In this document: positions 46,783-58,433 of the stretch, in pieces
Numbering within the stretch: the stretch's first letter is position 1
How the letters are laid out: each line of letters starts with the position of its first letter
NCBI GenBank assembly: GCA_030704615.1
Contig: CM060734.1
Coordinates: 8,370,001-8,434,000 of the forward strand
DNA length: 64,000 bases
Direction of reading: 5' to 3'
From: Takakia lepidozioides
Lineage: Eukaryota > Streptophyta > Takakiopsida > Takakiales > Takakiaceae
The notes under the pieces: generated by a model
Told to the model about the DNA's origin: nothing
Seen by the model: the letters and a program-made list of their open reading frames with translations, nothing else
Database searches by the model: none
Made by a program: the position numbers and the translations under genes

Positions 46783-46830
46783 GAGTAACTATGACGTGAT
46801 GGGGAGCTTACTGAAGTGAGGTGCGCGACA
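46783..46830 (+). repeat. 3' LTR remnant of gypsy element A
   Basis: GAGTAACTATGACGTGATGG... to CGCGACA, the last 48 bp of the LTR. GACGTGATGG matches the outer 5' LTR (42303) rather than the 42373 copy (GACTTGAAGG). It is followed by the target duplication ACCGT. Confidence 0.88.
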
Positions 46831-47035
46831 ACCGTGGCCGCGTGATATCGTGGTTCACGGCCCACGGCTGCTACACTACCCACTACTGCTCCTCGTGGTA
46901 GTGTGTCTCGTCCTCTGCTGCTGCTAAGTACTGAGCACTTAGCCCTTTTTGCCTCGTGGCCGGGTAGTGTGAAGTCGATCACTACCCGCCATTGTCCCGT
47001 CGTGGCTCAAGTTGCCCTGCCTTTAGCCGTTACCA
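46831..47035 (+). repeat. LTR family X, copy 1, right part
   Basis: Resumes at ACCGTGGCCG and aligns with 59488-59710 through GTGGTTCACGGCCCACGG, TACACTACCCACTACTGC, GGCCGGGTAGTG and CCGTTACCA. Outer flanks (CCAAA, CACCT) do not form a target duplication, unlike the 58.9-kb copy. Confidence 0.82.
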
Positions 47036-47218
47036 CACCTTGATTCGAGGGGAAAGAGACCTCCATCTACATAATGTAAAGATGATCAATCGTATGAATA
47101 TGGCACAGTGCCTTGACAATGACACAAATGAGGTTTAAGGAATGAGAGGTCCATCTTGTGCAACACGCCCCTAGACGGAATCCCAAAATTCCATCACAAT
47201 AGTATCTAACCGTATGCT

Positions 47219-47452
47219 ATTAGATGCAGCCAAGCAAAAGAGGAAGAATGGCTCCAATATTTGATCGAGACCGACTTGGTTGCAAAGATGCATAAACCCC
47301 ATAGATGCAGGCAGGGATCGTCATCGCTTGCACACCACCCCAGCATGGTACCTGGCACATCTTCATCTTCCGGAGATGAAAAGAAGAACAAACCCAAGCC
47401 CAAGCGAAATGCAAGAGCTCGCTACACACGCAGTAAAGGGAAGGCTAAGTAA
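47219..47452 (+). other. Possible terminal exon with a basic tail
   Basis: The plus frame 47261-47452 (IETDLVAKMHKPHRCRQGSS then KKNKPKPKRNARARYTRSKG and stop) has a lysine/arginine-rich end like a nuclear or ribosome-binding protein tail. No upstream exon is visible because the retrotransposon stack ends just before it. Could be chance. Confidence 0.25.
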
Positions 47453-48667
47453 TGGCAAGTAATTTTCCGGTCCTCACTTTGGAAGTGCGCAAGTGGCAAG
47501 TCAAGGATATGCCATGATAGACATTATTCTATTGTCTTCCAATAATAACACGGATTGCCCTGGGAGGTTCTCCAGATTGTTCTCGCCAGATTGTATTCTC
47601 GCCTTTTTCCTCATATTTTTAATTTGATTAACAGGGCTTCTATCCCCATTGGTTTTAAGAAAAAAAAACACAGAATATGCAATTCCATAAATGTTTTACG
47701 GAGCAGCAGGACCTGTGCAATCTGAGGTGACGTTCATTTAGGGCAGGTATTATCTGGGAAAGGTGTAACAGGGAGTTGATATTTTTTTGACACTAATGGG
47801 TAGTCTCCTCTTTAGGGAGGAGCCAATAAACATAAATATATGGTATTCATATATATATGTAGTGTTTCTTCTATAATTTGCCATAGACTCTCTAAAAACA
47901 AATATGGCTCAACCTGTTTTGCCATACACTTTTGAGAGTATATGGGAGAGCCTTAGGGTGTGTGAGGCCGATGGGCGCCAATGGGTGCAGGAGGGCGCTG
48001 ACTTAGGCGCCAGCCTGGCGTAGAGGACGTGGCGCAGCGGGCAGGTGGGAGGCGGGCCAGCCCCGCCACACTCCCGTCAGTGTCTCTGGGGACATAGTGC
48101 CGAGGCCCGCCCCAGGCTGCAGTCGGTGGGGCCCACCACCTCCAGCCGCTTCTTGGGCTGCAGCGAACTGCTTATGTGCCCAGCACATCCTACTTTTCTC
48201 TGCTTTCATTTTTAACCAGTGCAGACAGATCGAGGGAAGAAGTCGCACAAACAGCGCAGTGTCAAAGACAGGGAAAAGCCGAAAACTTGGAGACAGCGCC
48301 AAAAAGTTGCTGGGGAAGTGTCGAGCGTAGTGTCGTGTGGATCTTAATAGATCTTAGAAGGAAGCGATGGGAGGTTCAACGCTCAGATATTTTCGGGATC
48401 TAGATTTTCGGAGTCTGGTATGACGCGTCAGATGAGTGTTTAAGGCAGGAGAATAGACAGGAGCATGTATTCCAGAGTCCCCTTCCCATTCTTTTTTGGG
48501 CTTCTGCACGGCAGGGCGACCAATTTTAAACTCTCCGACGAACAGGAAGAAACCGAATTTTCTTGGGTAGAGATTGTCTCAATCAAATTTGTGGCAATTC
48601 ATTACGGTCCAGTTCTGTAAACTTTTAATCTCTCTCTACCAGCAAGAATGTTGTAGGGTAAGGAGTG

Positions 48668-50749
48668 ATGAAGGGCGTCTGGGCTATGGGGCCACAAAAG
48701 AGGAATGGATTGACCATCTGCGGTGGGCAGCGATTGCTCATTCTATTAGGGCTGCAGCTGGTAGTACTCCTCTTCCTCTTCGGACCATTGCTGGCAACAG
48801 AGGAATTTTATGTGTGGTGGGATCGTAGCATAGTGTTTCCAGGGGACCAGCCGGAAAGTCATGGAAAGCCTGCGTCTAAATATCAAAGATTCCCTGTGGG
48901 AGGTGCGCCACCGCCGGTCAAAGAGAGCAAGAGTGTTGATTTGGAGTTGCTTAGAAAAAGGGGCATTAGTCTACCCCCACAGAATGAATTGTCTAAGAAC
49001 TTGATGGAGCAGAATTTGCAACCACCCCGCAACCAGGATTTGTATCCGGTACTCGCCCAAGACCATGTCAAAGTGGTGCTCTACGTCCACAATCGGCCAG
49101 AGTATTTGCGACTAGTGGTAGGAGGGCTCTCAGAAGTGCACGGCATTGAGGAGACGCTCTTGATTGTCAGCCACGACGGTTTTTTTGAAGAGATGAACTC
49201 AATTATAGAGGGCATCCGATTCTGCCAGGTTTGCTTTCTGCTTTCTGTTCTGAGATAAAATGGCTTGTGGGACACACAATGTAAACGAAAAAGGGAATTA
49301 GGTGGGACATGATAGAAGACTAATCTAAACTAGGTCAATGTACTTCAACAGAGCTCACCTTTATTGCCATTCATATCCGTCATGTGGTCAGCGAGCTACT
49401 TACTGATATTGAGGGTGTCTAATCGTAGTAATTACACTTGGTCAAGGAATGGGGAATGATGGGATAGGTTATCTGCATCATCATATAAGCGCCACTGCTT
49501 GGAAGTGATAGGGCTCCTTCATTGCCAGGTTCCTGCTTGACAAATGTGAAAGCAAATGGTAGTTTCTATCTCCATTGTTTCAAACATCCAGATAGGATTG
49601 CCGTCCTCATGGAGTCAATGCCAGCCCCAGTTTCTATAGTGGGCAGAGGCACTATGTCATGGCCTCTGTACAAAGAGATTTGAGGGCTCTCTTTCTGTCT
49701 GCCAGTTTTCTGCTTTCTTTTTCCTCTTTGTTTTGGGTGAGGGAAGTGAGAGACACTGCAAAAAAACCTTAGAGTAGCCGCTCTGTCTCTCAAGTTCCTT
49801 GCACCTGGCAGCTCAGAACAGATGTTGAACCAGTGGTACTTCTCAGTGAGGAGGCTGTGCAGAGATTTTGATGTACTTTAATGCTTCCAGCAGCTGGCTA
49901 GTCACATAAGAAATCATTTGGCAGGTGAAGCAACTGTACGCCCCTTGGTCGCCCCATTTGTTCCCAAATTCTTTCCCCGGAGTCACGCCAGGGGATTGCA
50001 AGGAGAAGGAGAAGGCGGAGGAGTTGGGGTGTAGAGGGAATCCGGATCAGTATGGTAACCATCGGGGTGTCCGGATTGTGTCTCTCAAGCACCATTGGTG
50101 GTGGATGATGAACACTGTGTGGGATGGTTTGGCAGAGACAAAAGGCTTTGATGGCTACATTATGTTCATAGAAGAGGACCACTATCTCTTGCCCAATGCT
50201 TACCGAAACATTCAGACCCTCACTAGAAGCAAAGGTGAGAAGTGCCCATACTGTATTGCTGCAAATATTGCACCGGAGAACATACATTCAAGGGGTGAGC
50301 ATGTCACAGTTTTAGTTGCTGAAAAGGTTGGGAACATGGGGTACACATTTAATCACTCTGTGTGGAAACGAATTCACAGCCAAGCACGTTCTTTCTGTAC
50401 TTACGACGATTATAACTGGGATATCACAATGTGGGCCACCATCTATCCCACCTTCGGAAGTGCTTTGTTTACACTGCGGGGACCTCGCACCAGCGCTATA
50501 CACATTGGGAAATGTGGACTCCATCAAGGGTATAGGAAGGGTCTTGACAAGCCAGCATGTGAAGATAATGGGCTGAGGCCACCGGCAGTGGATGACCAAG
50601 ACAGGGTGCCTAATATCAATCCCAACTGGAAACTCTACAAGTACAATATCAAAGGGTATGCCTTTGGCTTCCAAGGGTGGGGTGGGTGGGGCGATCAGCG
50701 GGACCAGCAACTCTGCCTCAATTTTTCCTCCATGTATGGTGACTGGTAG
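48668..50749 (+). CDS. MGAT2: Alpha-1,6-mannosyl-glycoprotein 2-beta-N-acetylglucosaminyltransferase (GnT-II)
   Basis: Two exons, 48668-49228 and 49925-50749, join in phase 0 across a 696-bp GT-AG intron to give 461 residues, close to the length of plant GnT-II. It adds GlcNAc to the alpha-1,6 mannose arm during complex N-glycan synthesis in the Golgi. A short cytosolic N-terminus is followed by one hydrophobic anchor (about residues 22-43, LLILLGLQLVVLLFLFGPLL), as in type II Golgi enzymes. Family motifs: VVLYVHNRPEYLR, LLIVSHDGFF, NPDQYGNHR, SLKHHWWWMMNTVWDGL, FIEEDHYLLPNAYRN (EED near residues 270-272, metal/UDP-GlcNAc binding), DDYNWDITMWAT, GPRTSAIHIGKCGLHQG and GWGGWGDQRDQQLCL. ATG 48668 is chosen because the preceding GTG is not a eukaryotic start. 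No frame damage is seen; it looks functional. Confidence 0.96.
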
Positions 50750-51902
50750 CCACTGAGGACTGCAGTTGAGCCAAAGATGTTGGTCCTAGCTATAGAGTGC
50801 AAAGAGAGGGCAAGGGGAAGTCTCTATCTTGCGGGGTGACAGGTCACGGGCCCCTTCTATAGATTCTGTTATTATGCTGGAAACTGCAGTGTTAGTGTTT
50901 TCCCTTCAGAATCACAGCGAGCTTGGAGAATGGCCTGCTGCTGACAACCACCCACGCTGAGAAAAGAGTTTTAGAAGCATTGCATATTCTGAATCAGAAG
51001 GCAGAGTGCTTGGTAATTCGGTGACAAGGTGTAAATGGTAAAATGGTCGTCAACCAGGTGGCAGTCAACTCTGGAGATACTAGTTGAGTTGGCTGTTGAT
51101 GACAGCCCTGTGTTGTTTGTCAATGTGAATGGTCAAAATTTGAGGCTGTCAGGGAGTTACTTCCTGTTAGGAACGGGAAAAGGTGTTGCGAGATGGATCA
51201 GTAAGGAGTGGAAGATATCAGAAATGGCAGTTTCGTAAGTAGGTCTTTAGGATATATTATGTCCTGTTGTTAGTATGTCCATATTTTCCTCTCCTGAGAA
51301 CTGAGGAAGGAGGCTCGACTGACACTAGCCGGCAGTCACTGGAAAGGTATGTCACTGTGGGGCCCAAATATGCATGAGCTGCGCAGGTTGCTCTATTCTG
51401 CAAATGTCAGAGATTTCCCCTATGCTGAGTACCTTGAGCTGAAGTTAGATTGTGAACGTCATAGTTGTAATTTGTTGGAAAATATATCCATGCAAGTGCA
51501 GAGTAAACTCCAGACTTACATTGGAAAGGTGGCCAAAGTAAAGTGTGAGTGTATCAGCATCAAGCATAGCACTGGCTAGCTGCTACTTCATCAGCTCCTG
51601 ACAGTGGATTAGGGGAGAGCTAAGAAATATGGGTTATCCTGTTTGTGCTCTCTTAGATTTTGGCCAAAGGGGTATCCACAGGGGAGGTACTCATTGCTTC
51701 TGTTAGCATCAAAACTGCAGTCATGAGTGAGGAGTGGTGGATGTCAAATGGTAGGTCCTATGGAACCTCCTTTGCTGAGGGTGTACTTTTGCTTCTGAGA
51801 TTTCACAGGCTTTGCATTAAGAATTTGGTCTCCACTGTGAATTTGGTCTCCACTTAATGTACTCCATGTGAAGATGAAGTTCAATTTATGGGTTGGAGTG
51901 TG
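50750..51902. other. GnT-II downstream region, no gene assigned
   Basis: Short frames such as 51035-51238 and 51349-51579 have ordinary composition but no recognisable domain or splice framework. Part is presumably the 3' UTR of the GnT-II gene; no clear poly(A) signal could be fixed. Confidence 0.4.
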
Positions 51903-51904
51903 TA

Positions 51905-52814
51905 CCGTACTTACCTAGCTTATCTTCCGCCTAATAATTAATAAAAATGGAATATTATTAGGCAGATTCGATTTTATTATTTAGGCACCTCACCTAGGTA
52001 ATTTCCAAACATTAGGCATGTATTGCAGTCGACCCTGGATAAATGTTACCTGCTTTTTTGTTATGTCACCCTTAATGTTATGAAATCTTTGCTATGTAAT
52101 TTTTTTTTATAAAAAAAAGCACTTGAAAATGGCAAGATTAGAGCCTTATTTGATATGTGTTATGAAAATATGGCTCTCCTCTTTGTTAGCACACCTCCAA
52201 AGTTTGTTAGATCTTATGCTGAGCCTTAAAAATAGTTGGTTCGAGAAAACATTCATCCACTCTTATCAAGGATCTACTGTTCTTATCCAAAGGCACCTCG
52301 TCCATAACAAAATAACATAATGAACAATTGTTTTTGACCTTCCTCAAAAACTATTGTTGAGGTAATTTTCTTTTAAGAAAAACATAAGGGTTTTGAAAAT
52401 AGATATTACCTCAACAATTATTTTTGACCTCCCTCAAAAACTATTATTGAGGTAATTTTTTTTTAATGTGATGTTCCTGACCTTAACATTCTCTCAGATT
52501 CAGAAGATTCACATGAGATAGGTGATGAGACTTATGAGGATGTAGTTGCATCAATGCAGGGCCCTTTGGAAGTTGTGTGGACATGAAATTTTAAATTGTA
52601 GGCATTTTTGCCAGTTTTTGGGACTTCAAATAATACAATTTAGGCATTTTTTCCACATATTTGGACATTTTGGTATTTTTTCACAATTTTCGAGCTATTA
52701 GGCACTTCTCAGGAATTTTTTCCAAGTTTTAGGCACATTTTCCAAAAATGTTCTAAATTTAATTAGGCACTTGCGTTTGAATTAATTATTGCCTAATAAG
52801 CTAGGTAAGTAAGG
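51905..52814. mobile_element. 910-bp MITE-like element with TA target duplication
   Basis: Terminal inverted repeats CCGTACTTACCTAGCTTAT (51905-51923) and its complement ATAAGCTAGGTAAGTAAGG (52796-52814) differ at one position and are flanked by TA on both sides, as in Tc1/mariner-related elements. Internally it is AT-rich with many TTAGGCA phrases and a repeated 50-bp block (52325-52375 and 52412-52462, ATTGAGGTAATTTT). No transposase frame. It is downstream of the GnT-II gene. Confidence 0.75.
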
Positions 52815-52821
52815 TATCCTC

Positions 52822-53000
52822 TTGAGGGAGTCACTCCTCTCCATCTTCGACTGGCATAGTAATGACATTACATTGGAGGGTGACAAGGGGCCCCACAACA
52901 TCGTCAAGGCACAACTCACCTCAAAGGGTGGGTTTGGTGATCAAAAGAACCACCAGCTGTGCCTTCAAGGGCCTTCAATTTGCTGTCAACTATCAATCTC
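52822..53000 (+). other. Possible GnT-II tail-like fragment
   Basis: The frame contains KGGFGDQKNHQLCLQ, resembling GWGGWGDQRDQQLCLN near the C-terminus of the GnT-II protein 2.2 kb upstream, with matching codons over about 35 bp. The rest does not align. It may be a relic of a duplicated gene end or coincidence. Confidence 0.25.
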
Positions 53001-55400
53001 TTTAGTCGAGTCAGACCGCCATGAGTCATGGATGGAGAGAAACGGAAAACGGAATGATGGTCGACAGACGAATCGATTGCCCTCATTGTAGACCACGAGG
53101 ACGTAGCTTGGATACAAATTGTACAAAATCATGTCGTGTGTTGCGGACTCTAGTAACGTTAGTCTTTGATAAGGCTATACCCATGCTATTTATGGACATA
53201 TCCACATTAGTCTAGAAAAAAAAAGCTTCCACACGAATAATACGGAAAAACAGATCTTTTACTCTCCAAGGTAAGCATTTCTTTTCTAGGAGTAAAATGC
53301 ACACACATGATCAGTCTGGAAACTCGAAAATTTGGATTTTTGATGAAAACTGTCATATCTTCATTGATGCAGCCATGCCTGACATTGTGAAATACTTTGG
53401 AGGGTACCAACAAAGGCATGGTAGTATCTGGGGCAAGGGGGTGGCCCGCATCAAAACTGTCCTAGTACAATTGCAATAACTTCTATCTAATGTAAAGCAC
53501 ATCTATTCTTGCCTATACACACTAAATACAATCCTTTCCACAAATCATACTTTTGACATTTCTCTCCAACCCTTTTTTGCGGACCAGATCCAAGCTAAAT
53601 CTCAAGGTACGCACAGTCTCCAAAGAGACAGTAAACATTTGATGTTTGCTGAAGGTTTCTAGTTGTAAAGTTGTCGTTGAGCCTCAATACAATCGCACCT
53701 GTCAAGCATCACCAGAGCAACGTAGTTACATTGGTGAAAAAGAGAGCAATATATAGAGTGAAATGACTACACCCTTCCAGGTGTCAGGCTCCATGTGCTT
53801 CAGTCAGTAACAGTACACAGGGATACTAACTGGCAGAAACCCAATGCCTACAAGAAACACTCTTATAATCATGCAAGAGATGAGCAGTAGGTAGAAACAA
53901 TACCCGTAAGGTTGCTATCATCACAATGGCAACGATTGCAAGGGCAATGTTATGAATCTCTCTTTCTCCAGTTCAATCGTGACAGAATCCAGGCAGTCCA
54001 AATGTGCTTTTGCTTGAGTCACTGCAACTGTCGGTTCATTGATCAACCTTCTTTATATCTTGACAAAGACAACCAGCATGATGCTCAGTCTCTCTGTGAC
54101 TAAGGGTGGATCCAAGTGTGTATATGTATTACTTCCTCACTGAAGTACAGTGCTAATCTCCTCTCTGATCTCCTCCTAAGTCCTTGCTATCAACGTCCAT
54201 CATGACCGGTTTTCCCATCCCTGGCGCTTCTCTCTCTCTACCTCCAAGTCTACCATCTGAACTCCCCTTGTGATAATAATGAGAACTCTAGTTGTCATGC
54301 TGCTTCCCTGCCTTGTACCCTCCAAAAGCTGGTAGATTAGCCCTTCACAGGGGGCCACTCCACTCTGATCACCGCTCAACTGATTATTCTAATACTAAAC
54401 ACGTTACCTGCCTTGGGTGTACCTCTCCTCTGTGTGTTTAATACATGGCCAAGTGGCGCCTAATGAAGTCTTGATAATATCCTTAAGCCTAAAACGTAAT
54501 TATCAGCATCTGCTTAGTCATGTACCCCGTCGGTTCAGGGCGGCGCCCCTCCAGCCGTCGATGAGAGATGACTCCGGCCAAAGCCGGCGTAATTAAGAGC
54601 CACTTCGCCTCACGGCTACTACCCCTTTTTCGGGGGGGCCCTGTGAAACTAGAGGGTGCCCGAGGGGCACCCAGCAACCAAAGGAGAAATGATACCCGGG
54701 GGTACCTAAGAGATAGCGGATAGACTGGATTCAAGCTGTCTTTTGTTAGTGATAATATCAGTGAAAGAACGTATCGCCGTCAGATGGATTGCTTTAAAGC
54801 ATTTGTGTATGGGGGAAAAAGGGATTTTGAGGTTTTCGTGAAGAGCAGAGATGCTGGCATTATGGATGTCGCCTCTAGTGCCAGCGGTAATAACAGTTAG
54901 GGGGAGGGCCAAGTCAGGTCGCGTTGGGGTTTGCGACGTCCAGACGTCGCCGAAATGCCACAATGGCGAGGTTGCGATTCCCCGCAGTCGCATGCCTGCT
55001 GGGCGTCGCAAGTGCCCTCTTGCCTAGGGGTCTAGGATTGGGGATTGCTGCTACGTAATAATTGTTTTTTGGTTGTGTTTTGTTCTATGAATTCGACCCT
55101 TGCACCACTACATCCGTGCAAAATATTGGACCAAAAACAACTAAAAAATAAAAAAATGTTTTCTTCATTCACTATTGCAGAACTCTCTATGAATAGTGCA
55201 TGAAGTTGAAGACAACTCAACTTTGGAGTGCAAATGAGGGAAGAAAATACGGTTTTGGGGCCAAATTATTTTTATTCACTCTCAAATTTTTCACGCATAT
55301 TGCATATGTTATCATTAAGCATATGGTTTAAGAATGGAATAAAAATAAAATCATGTGCAAACGAAATACGGCTCTCTGGCTTTTATGCCAAAGACATCTA
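53001..55400. other. No gene recognised
   Basis: No frame carries a domain I know. 54518-54710 and 54880-55030 are GC-rich islands; the second contains a palindrome with arms GCGACGTC and GACGTCGC near 54936. A minus frame at 55011-54706 is open but unassigned. Poly-pyrimidine and AT-rich DNA make up the rest. Confidence 0.35.
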
Positions 55401-55419
55401 GTTTGATCATGGTGGCTTT

Positions 55420-57060
55420 TTGACAAGGTTATGGAATGCGGTTTCCAGACCTCTATTAAATGGCTCTGGCTTTATGGAGGATCAAGCCATCTCCAGGCCT
55501 TTATTAAAATGCTTGGCTTTATTTTATTTCTTGGCTTTATTGATAGTCAAACCAGATTACATTTCCCCAAGCCCTTGGGGTTATGACACGGTAAAGGTTA
55601 AGTGATTCTGGATATCCTTATTGTGACCTATATGCTCTGAATGTTTCTTATGGGGTGCTGGAATACCATTTCCAGATTTGCACCTGAAGGTATCTATGCT
55701 GGAAACCGCTTTACACAGGTGTATCCGTGTAAGTAAAATGCAGCAATGCACCTGCAACTAGTGTTTATGGCTCATTTCTTTCTATGAGGGCATAAATCAA
55801 GGGTGTTGATTGTCTCCTTCAATGATGAATGACCTGAAAGCTCAGTTTGAGACTCAGTTTTCTTAAAGGGCATGAATGATCTAGTGGCTGGCTTATAATG
55901 AGACTGCAATAAAGGGTATGCAGATCTGGTTATGCTATGTCAGATCTGTCATATGTTTTCATGACCCTTTGGCTTTATTTTTTACCTTGGCAATGCTTTG
56001 AAAGTTCTTGTGATGCACTGAAAACGACATGCTAGGGTTCTGGAACACTATATCCAGACCTGTGAAGTGTTTATGGGGTAGTAAACAGTGCTTGTATACT
56101 GCTGTAGCTTAAAAATTGCTGAGCAGCACATCCGAAGAGCTTTTTAGAAATCAGACATTCTATTAATGCTCCTTTAAGCATTTACAGACTGGTTTTGAGT
56201 TTGGTTTCTTAAGCATGCCTTAGTTATGCTATGGCCTTGGTATCGCTATGTTGTGATACATTGTCTAGCTCCAGACTTAAACCTGGTCATGAGGCAGTAA
56301 GCAGGGCCACTTCATTTGTTCTGGCTTAGATCTCCAGACTTGAAATTGCATAACTATTTAAGCCTCAGCTTTAAAGGGCAGAATCTATGATGATGGATCT
56401 TAGAGTGCAGATATTCTCATGTAAATGCATGATGTTAATCTGATTCTTGTCCATGCTACTAAGTTCTGGAAAACCGAATCCAGGCTTAAGAAGGTCTGTA
56501 ACATACAAAACTAGTATGTTCAAATGACTCTTTGCTCAAAAAGACACTTGATACAAGTTCATATGGGTAAGGCATTGAAAAGATTCGTACTTCAATTGTT
56601 TGAGACTCAAGGGCATGAATCTATGGTGACGGATTTCTTCGACACCTACCTTGTTTGCAAGCTCTTAACACATGTGTATGTCTAGTGGTTCTGTCATGCC
56701 TACAAGGTATGTAAGCTGATGCTGGAAACTATTTCATAACTGCTCATGGCATAAGACTGTTTTCTTATGAAATGAAGACTTTGAATTGAAGACTTTCTCA
56801 GGCAGCCCTCTCAGATGCAACTGAGTTGCTGCAAATGGTATAAAGCAAGGGGGTTGATGGTCTCTTTCAATGATGAATGGCCTTTAGAAAAAAACAACCC
56901 CCACCCTCCCACCCTGAGATTTCATGTACTCTGAAATCTACAGTTCAATCATTTGAGGAGATGTGCATGGAAGGAGGTGTTAGATGGTGCCATGTAAAGG
57001 GCTGATGATGTCTTTTAATTGACAATGACCCTACTGGTCTTGTATGCATCTTGTCATGAC
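55420..57060. repeat. Degenerate dispersed repeats with CTGGAA/TTCCAG motifs
   Basis: Short imperfect palindromes of the type CTGGAAxxCxxTxTCCAG recur (about 55440, 55657, 55698, 56039, 56467, 56722). Longer phrases repeat too: GGGTGTTGATTGTCTCCTTC / AATGATGAATGACC (55801) against GGGGTTGATGGTCTCTTTC / AATGATGAATGGCC (56847), and AAGGGCATGAATSTAT-like segments near 55868 and 56610. No coding signal. Looks like an old, diverged repeat array. Confidence 0.5.
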
Positions 57061-57510
57061 ATTAATATCTTCCCTCTCTTCTATTGACCAGTGTACTTAT
57101 GTGGTGTTTGTACTGCTAAGAAACCATTTGGTGTGGTGCTTGCAAGGGTGTTTAGAGTAGGTAAGCATACCCATGATCTGAAGCATGCCCCCAAGAGAAA
57201 GTGCGAAGGCAGGGGGCATGTAGGAGTCATTCAGCAGAGTGTCGGGTTGAGTATCTCTGTCCATGCAACGCATGGCGGGATGGGAGGCCTCGTGTAGGTT
57301 CTTCGTCTGCTCTTGGCCAGCGTCCGGGTCAGAGGTAGTGCCAAGCATCCCAGATCGTGGTAGCAAAAACTCAATCGATCAACCAGATTCAAATATTGTG
57401 GGATGTCGCTGGTATGGATGAGACACAAGGATTGCTGGAGGTGATATTATACAGTATGCGATCCGCCACAGTAGACAACTGGCACGGGCTCACCAAAGCG
57501 GCAGTGTAGA

Positions 57511-57840
57511 TCAACACAAATGGAACTTAGCCAAAGTAGAAGCCTGGGTCTTGCGGGCCTTCTTGTTGTGCAGCCCAACAGTTAAAACACTCCTCACATA
57601 GAGGAATGATTTGCGAAACCAAGCCTTAGTGTCTTTGTACATGAGTAGGGTCAGCGGGGGCCGCCCTATGGAGGGTTTCAAGCAGAACTCAGAGCAGAGG
57701 TCACACCTCGCGTCTGTATCGCAATACTCCCAGTCCATCGCGAGTGTAGAGAAGGTAAAAAGCAGCAGAGATGCTAACCAAACAGGAAGACTAACGGGAG
57801 AATGCTCTTCAGAAATGCAAGGAGATATAACCAGATAAGA
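57511..57840 (-). CDS. Possible exon of a secreted or anchored Cys-rich protein
   Basis: The minus frame stays open upstream of the ATG at 57738 and reads VSLPVWLASLLLFTFSTLA, a signal-peptide-like hydrophobic stretch, before MDWEYCDTDARCDLCSEFCL (four closely spaced cysteines) and a basic region ending at 57511. The true start is not visible in this frame, so an upstream exon would be needed. No family recognised. Confidence 0.35.
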   Translation of the reverse strand, partial: SYLVISPCISEEHSPVSLPVWLASLLLFTFSTLAMDWEYCDTDARCDLCSEFCLKPSIGRPPLTLLMYKDTKAWFRKSFLYVRSVLTVGLHNKKARKTQASTLAKFHLC

Positions 57841-58433
57841 GGGATTTGTTGTAAACCATACAATGTGGGCTCGAGCGATGGCCTAAGATGAGCGTTCCCA
57901 CTCCACAAACTGCAGGCAGCTTCTTCAGCTCAGTAGCAGATCAAGGTCAGGGGCCTGGCTTTGCGTCCGCGTGTGGAAGTGCATGTGAGTGAGCAACATA
58001 TTGTATGTCGTAGAAGTCCAGTGGGGTGCTTTCTTAATTGAGGAGTACCTAGAGTGAGCATCGGTAGCCCGCAGCCTCTGGTCCCTGTAGGTAGACTTTG
58101 GAGCTGGAAAACAACTCTCTGGAAAAGGAAACTGGAGAGAAGCAGAAGGCTTTGAGACATGTCGTAAGAATGCTTCAGCAAGTTGGCCCCTTGGTACAAA
58201 TCACCAGAGGTTTTCATTATGAGGCTCCTGTTGTGGGTTGTCGTTGTTGTGTCGTGCATTGGATGACTCGGCCATGACCGCGTCGTTGCGAGGTAGCAGT
58301 CAGCCGGAGATGTTAGCTACTTGGTCTCAGTCTTAGCGTGCCCGCAGGAAAGGACCAGCAAAGCAACTCCTAACAACATGAGATTCTTATTGTGGCTTAT
58401 TTTGTAACTCAAGCCTTTTAGTTCCAGCAGACA

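Larger units (their letters stand above)
37109..46830 (+). mobile_element. Ty3/gypsy element A with nested insertions
   Basis: It begins TGTCGCG at 37109 and ends CGCGACA at 46830, and the 5-bp target duplication ACCGT flanks both ends (37104-37108, 46831-46835). The uninterrupted target is seen at about 59490 (GCTACCGTGGCCG is GCTACCGT + GGCCG there). Contents: 5' LTR (37109-37240 plus 41730-42339) split by element A-TIR; primer site at 42342-42353; a second LTR at 42373; gag-protease-RT; an inverted pol segment; and only the last 48 bp of the 3' LTR. All coding parts are broken. Confidence 0.85.

Noticed and set aside
54518-54710. GC-rich stretch that looked like organellar DNA
   Set aside because: No organellar gene, tRNA or intron core could be recognised on either strand.
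54880-54915. GTGCCAGCGGTAATAAC resembling the small-subunit rRNA 530 region
   Set aside because: The match lacks the AGCCG before CGGTAAT, and no flanking rRNA helices or conserved segments follow.
57930-58259. 109-codon minus-strand frame
   Set aside because: Thr/Leu/Ser-rich with no domain and no convincing splice link to the 57.5-57.8 kb block.
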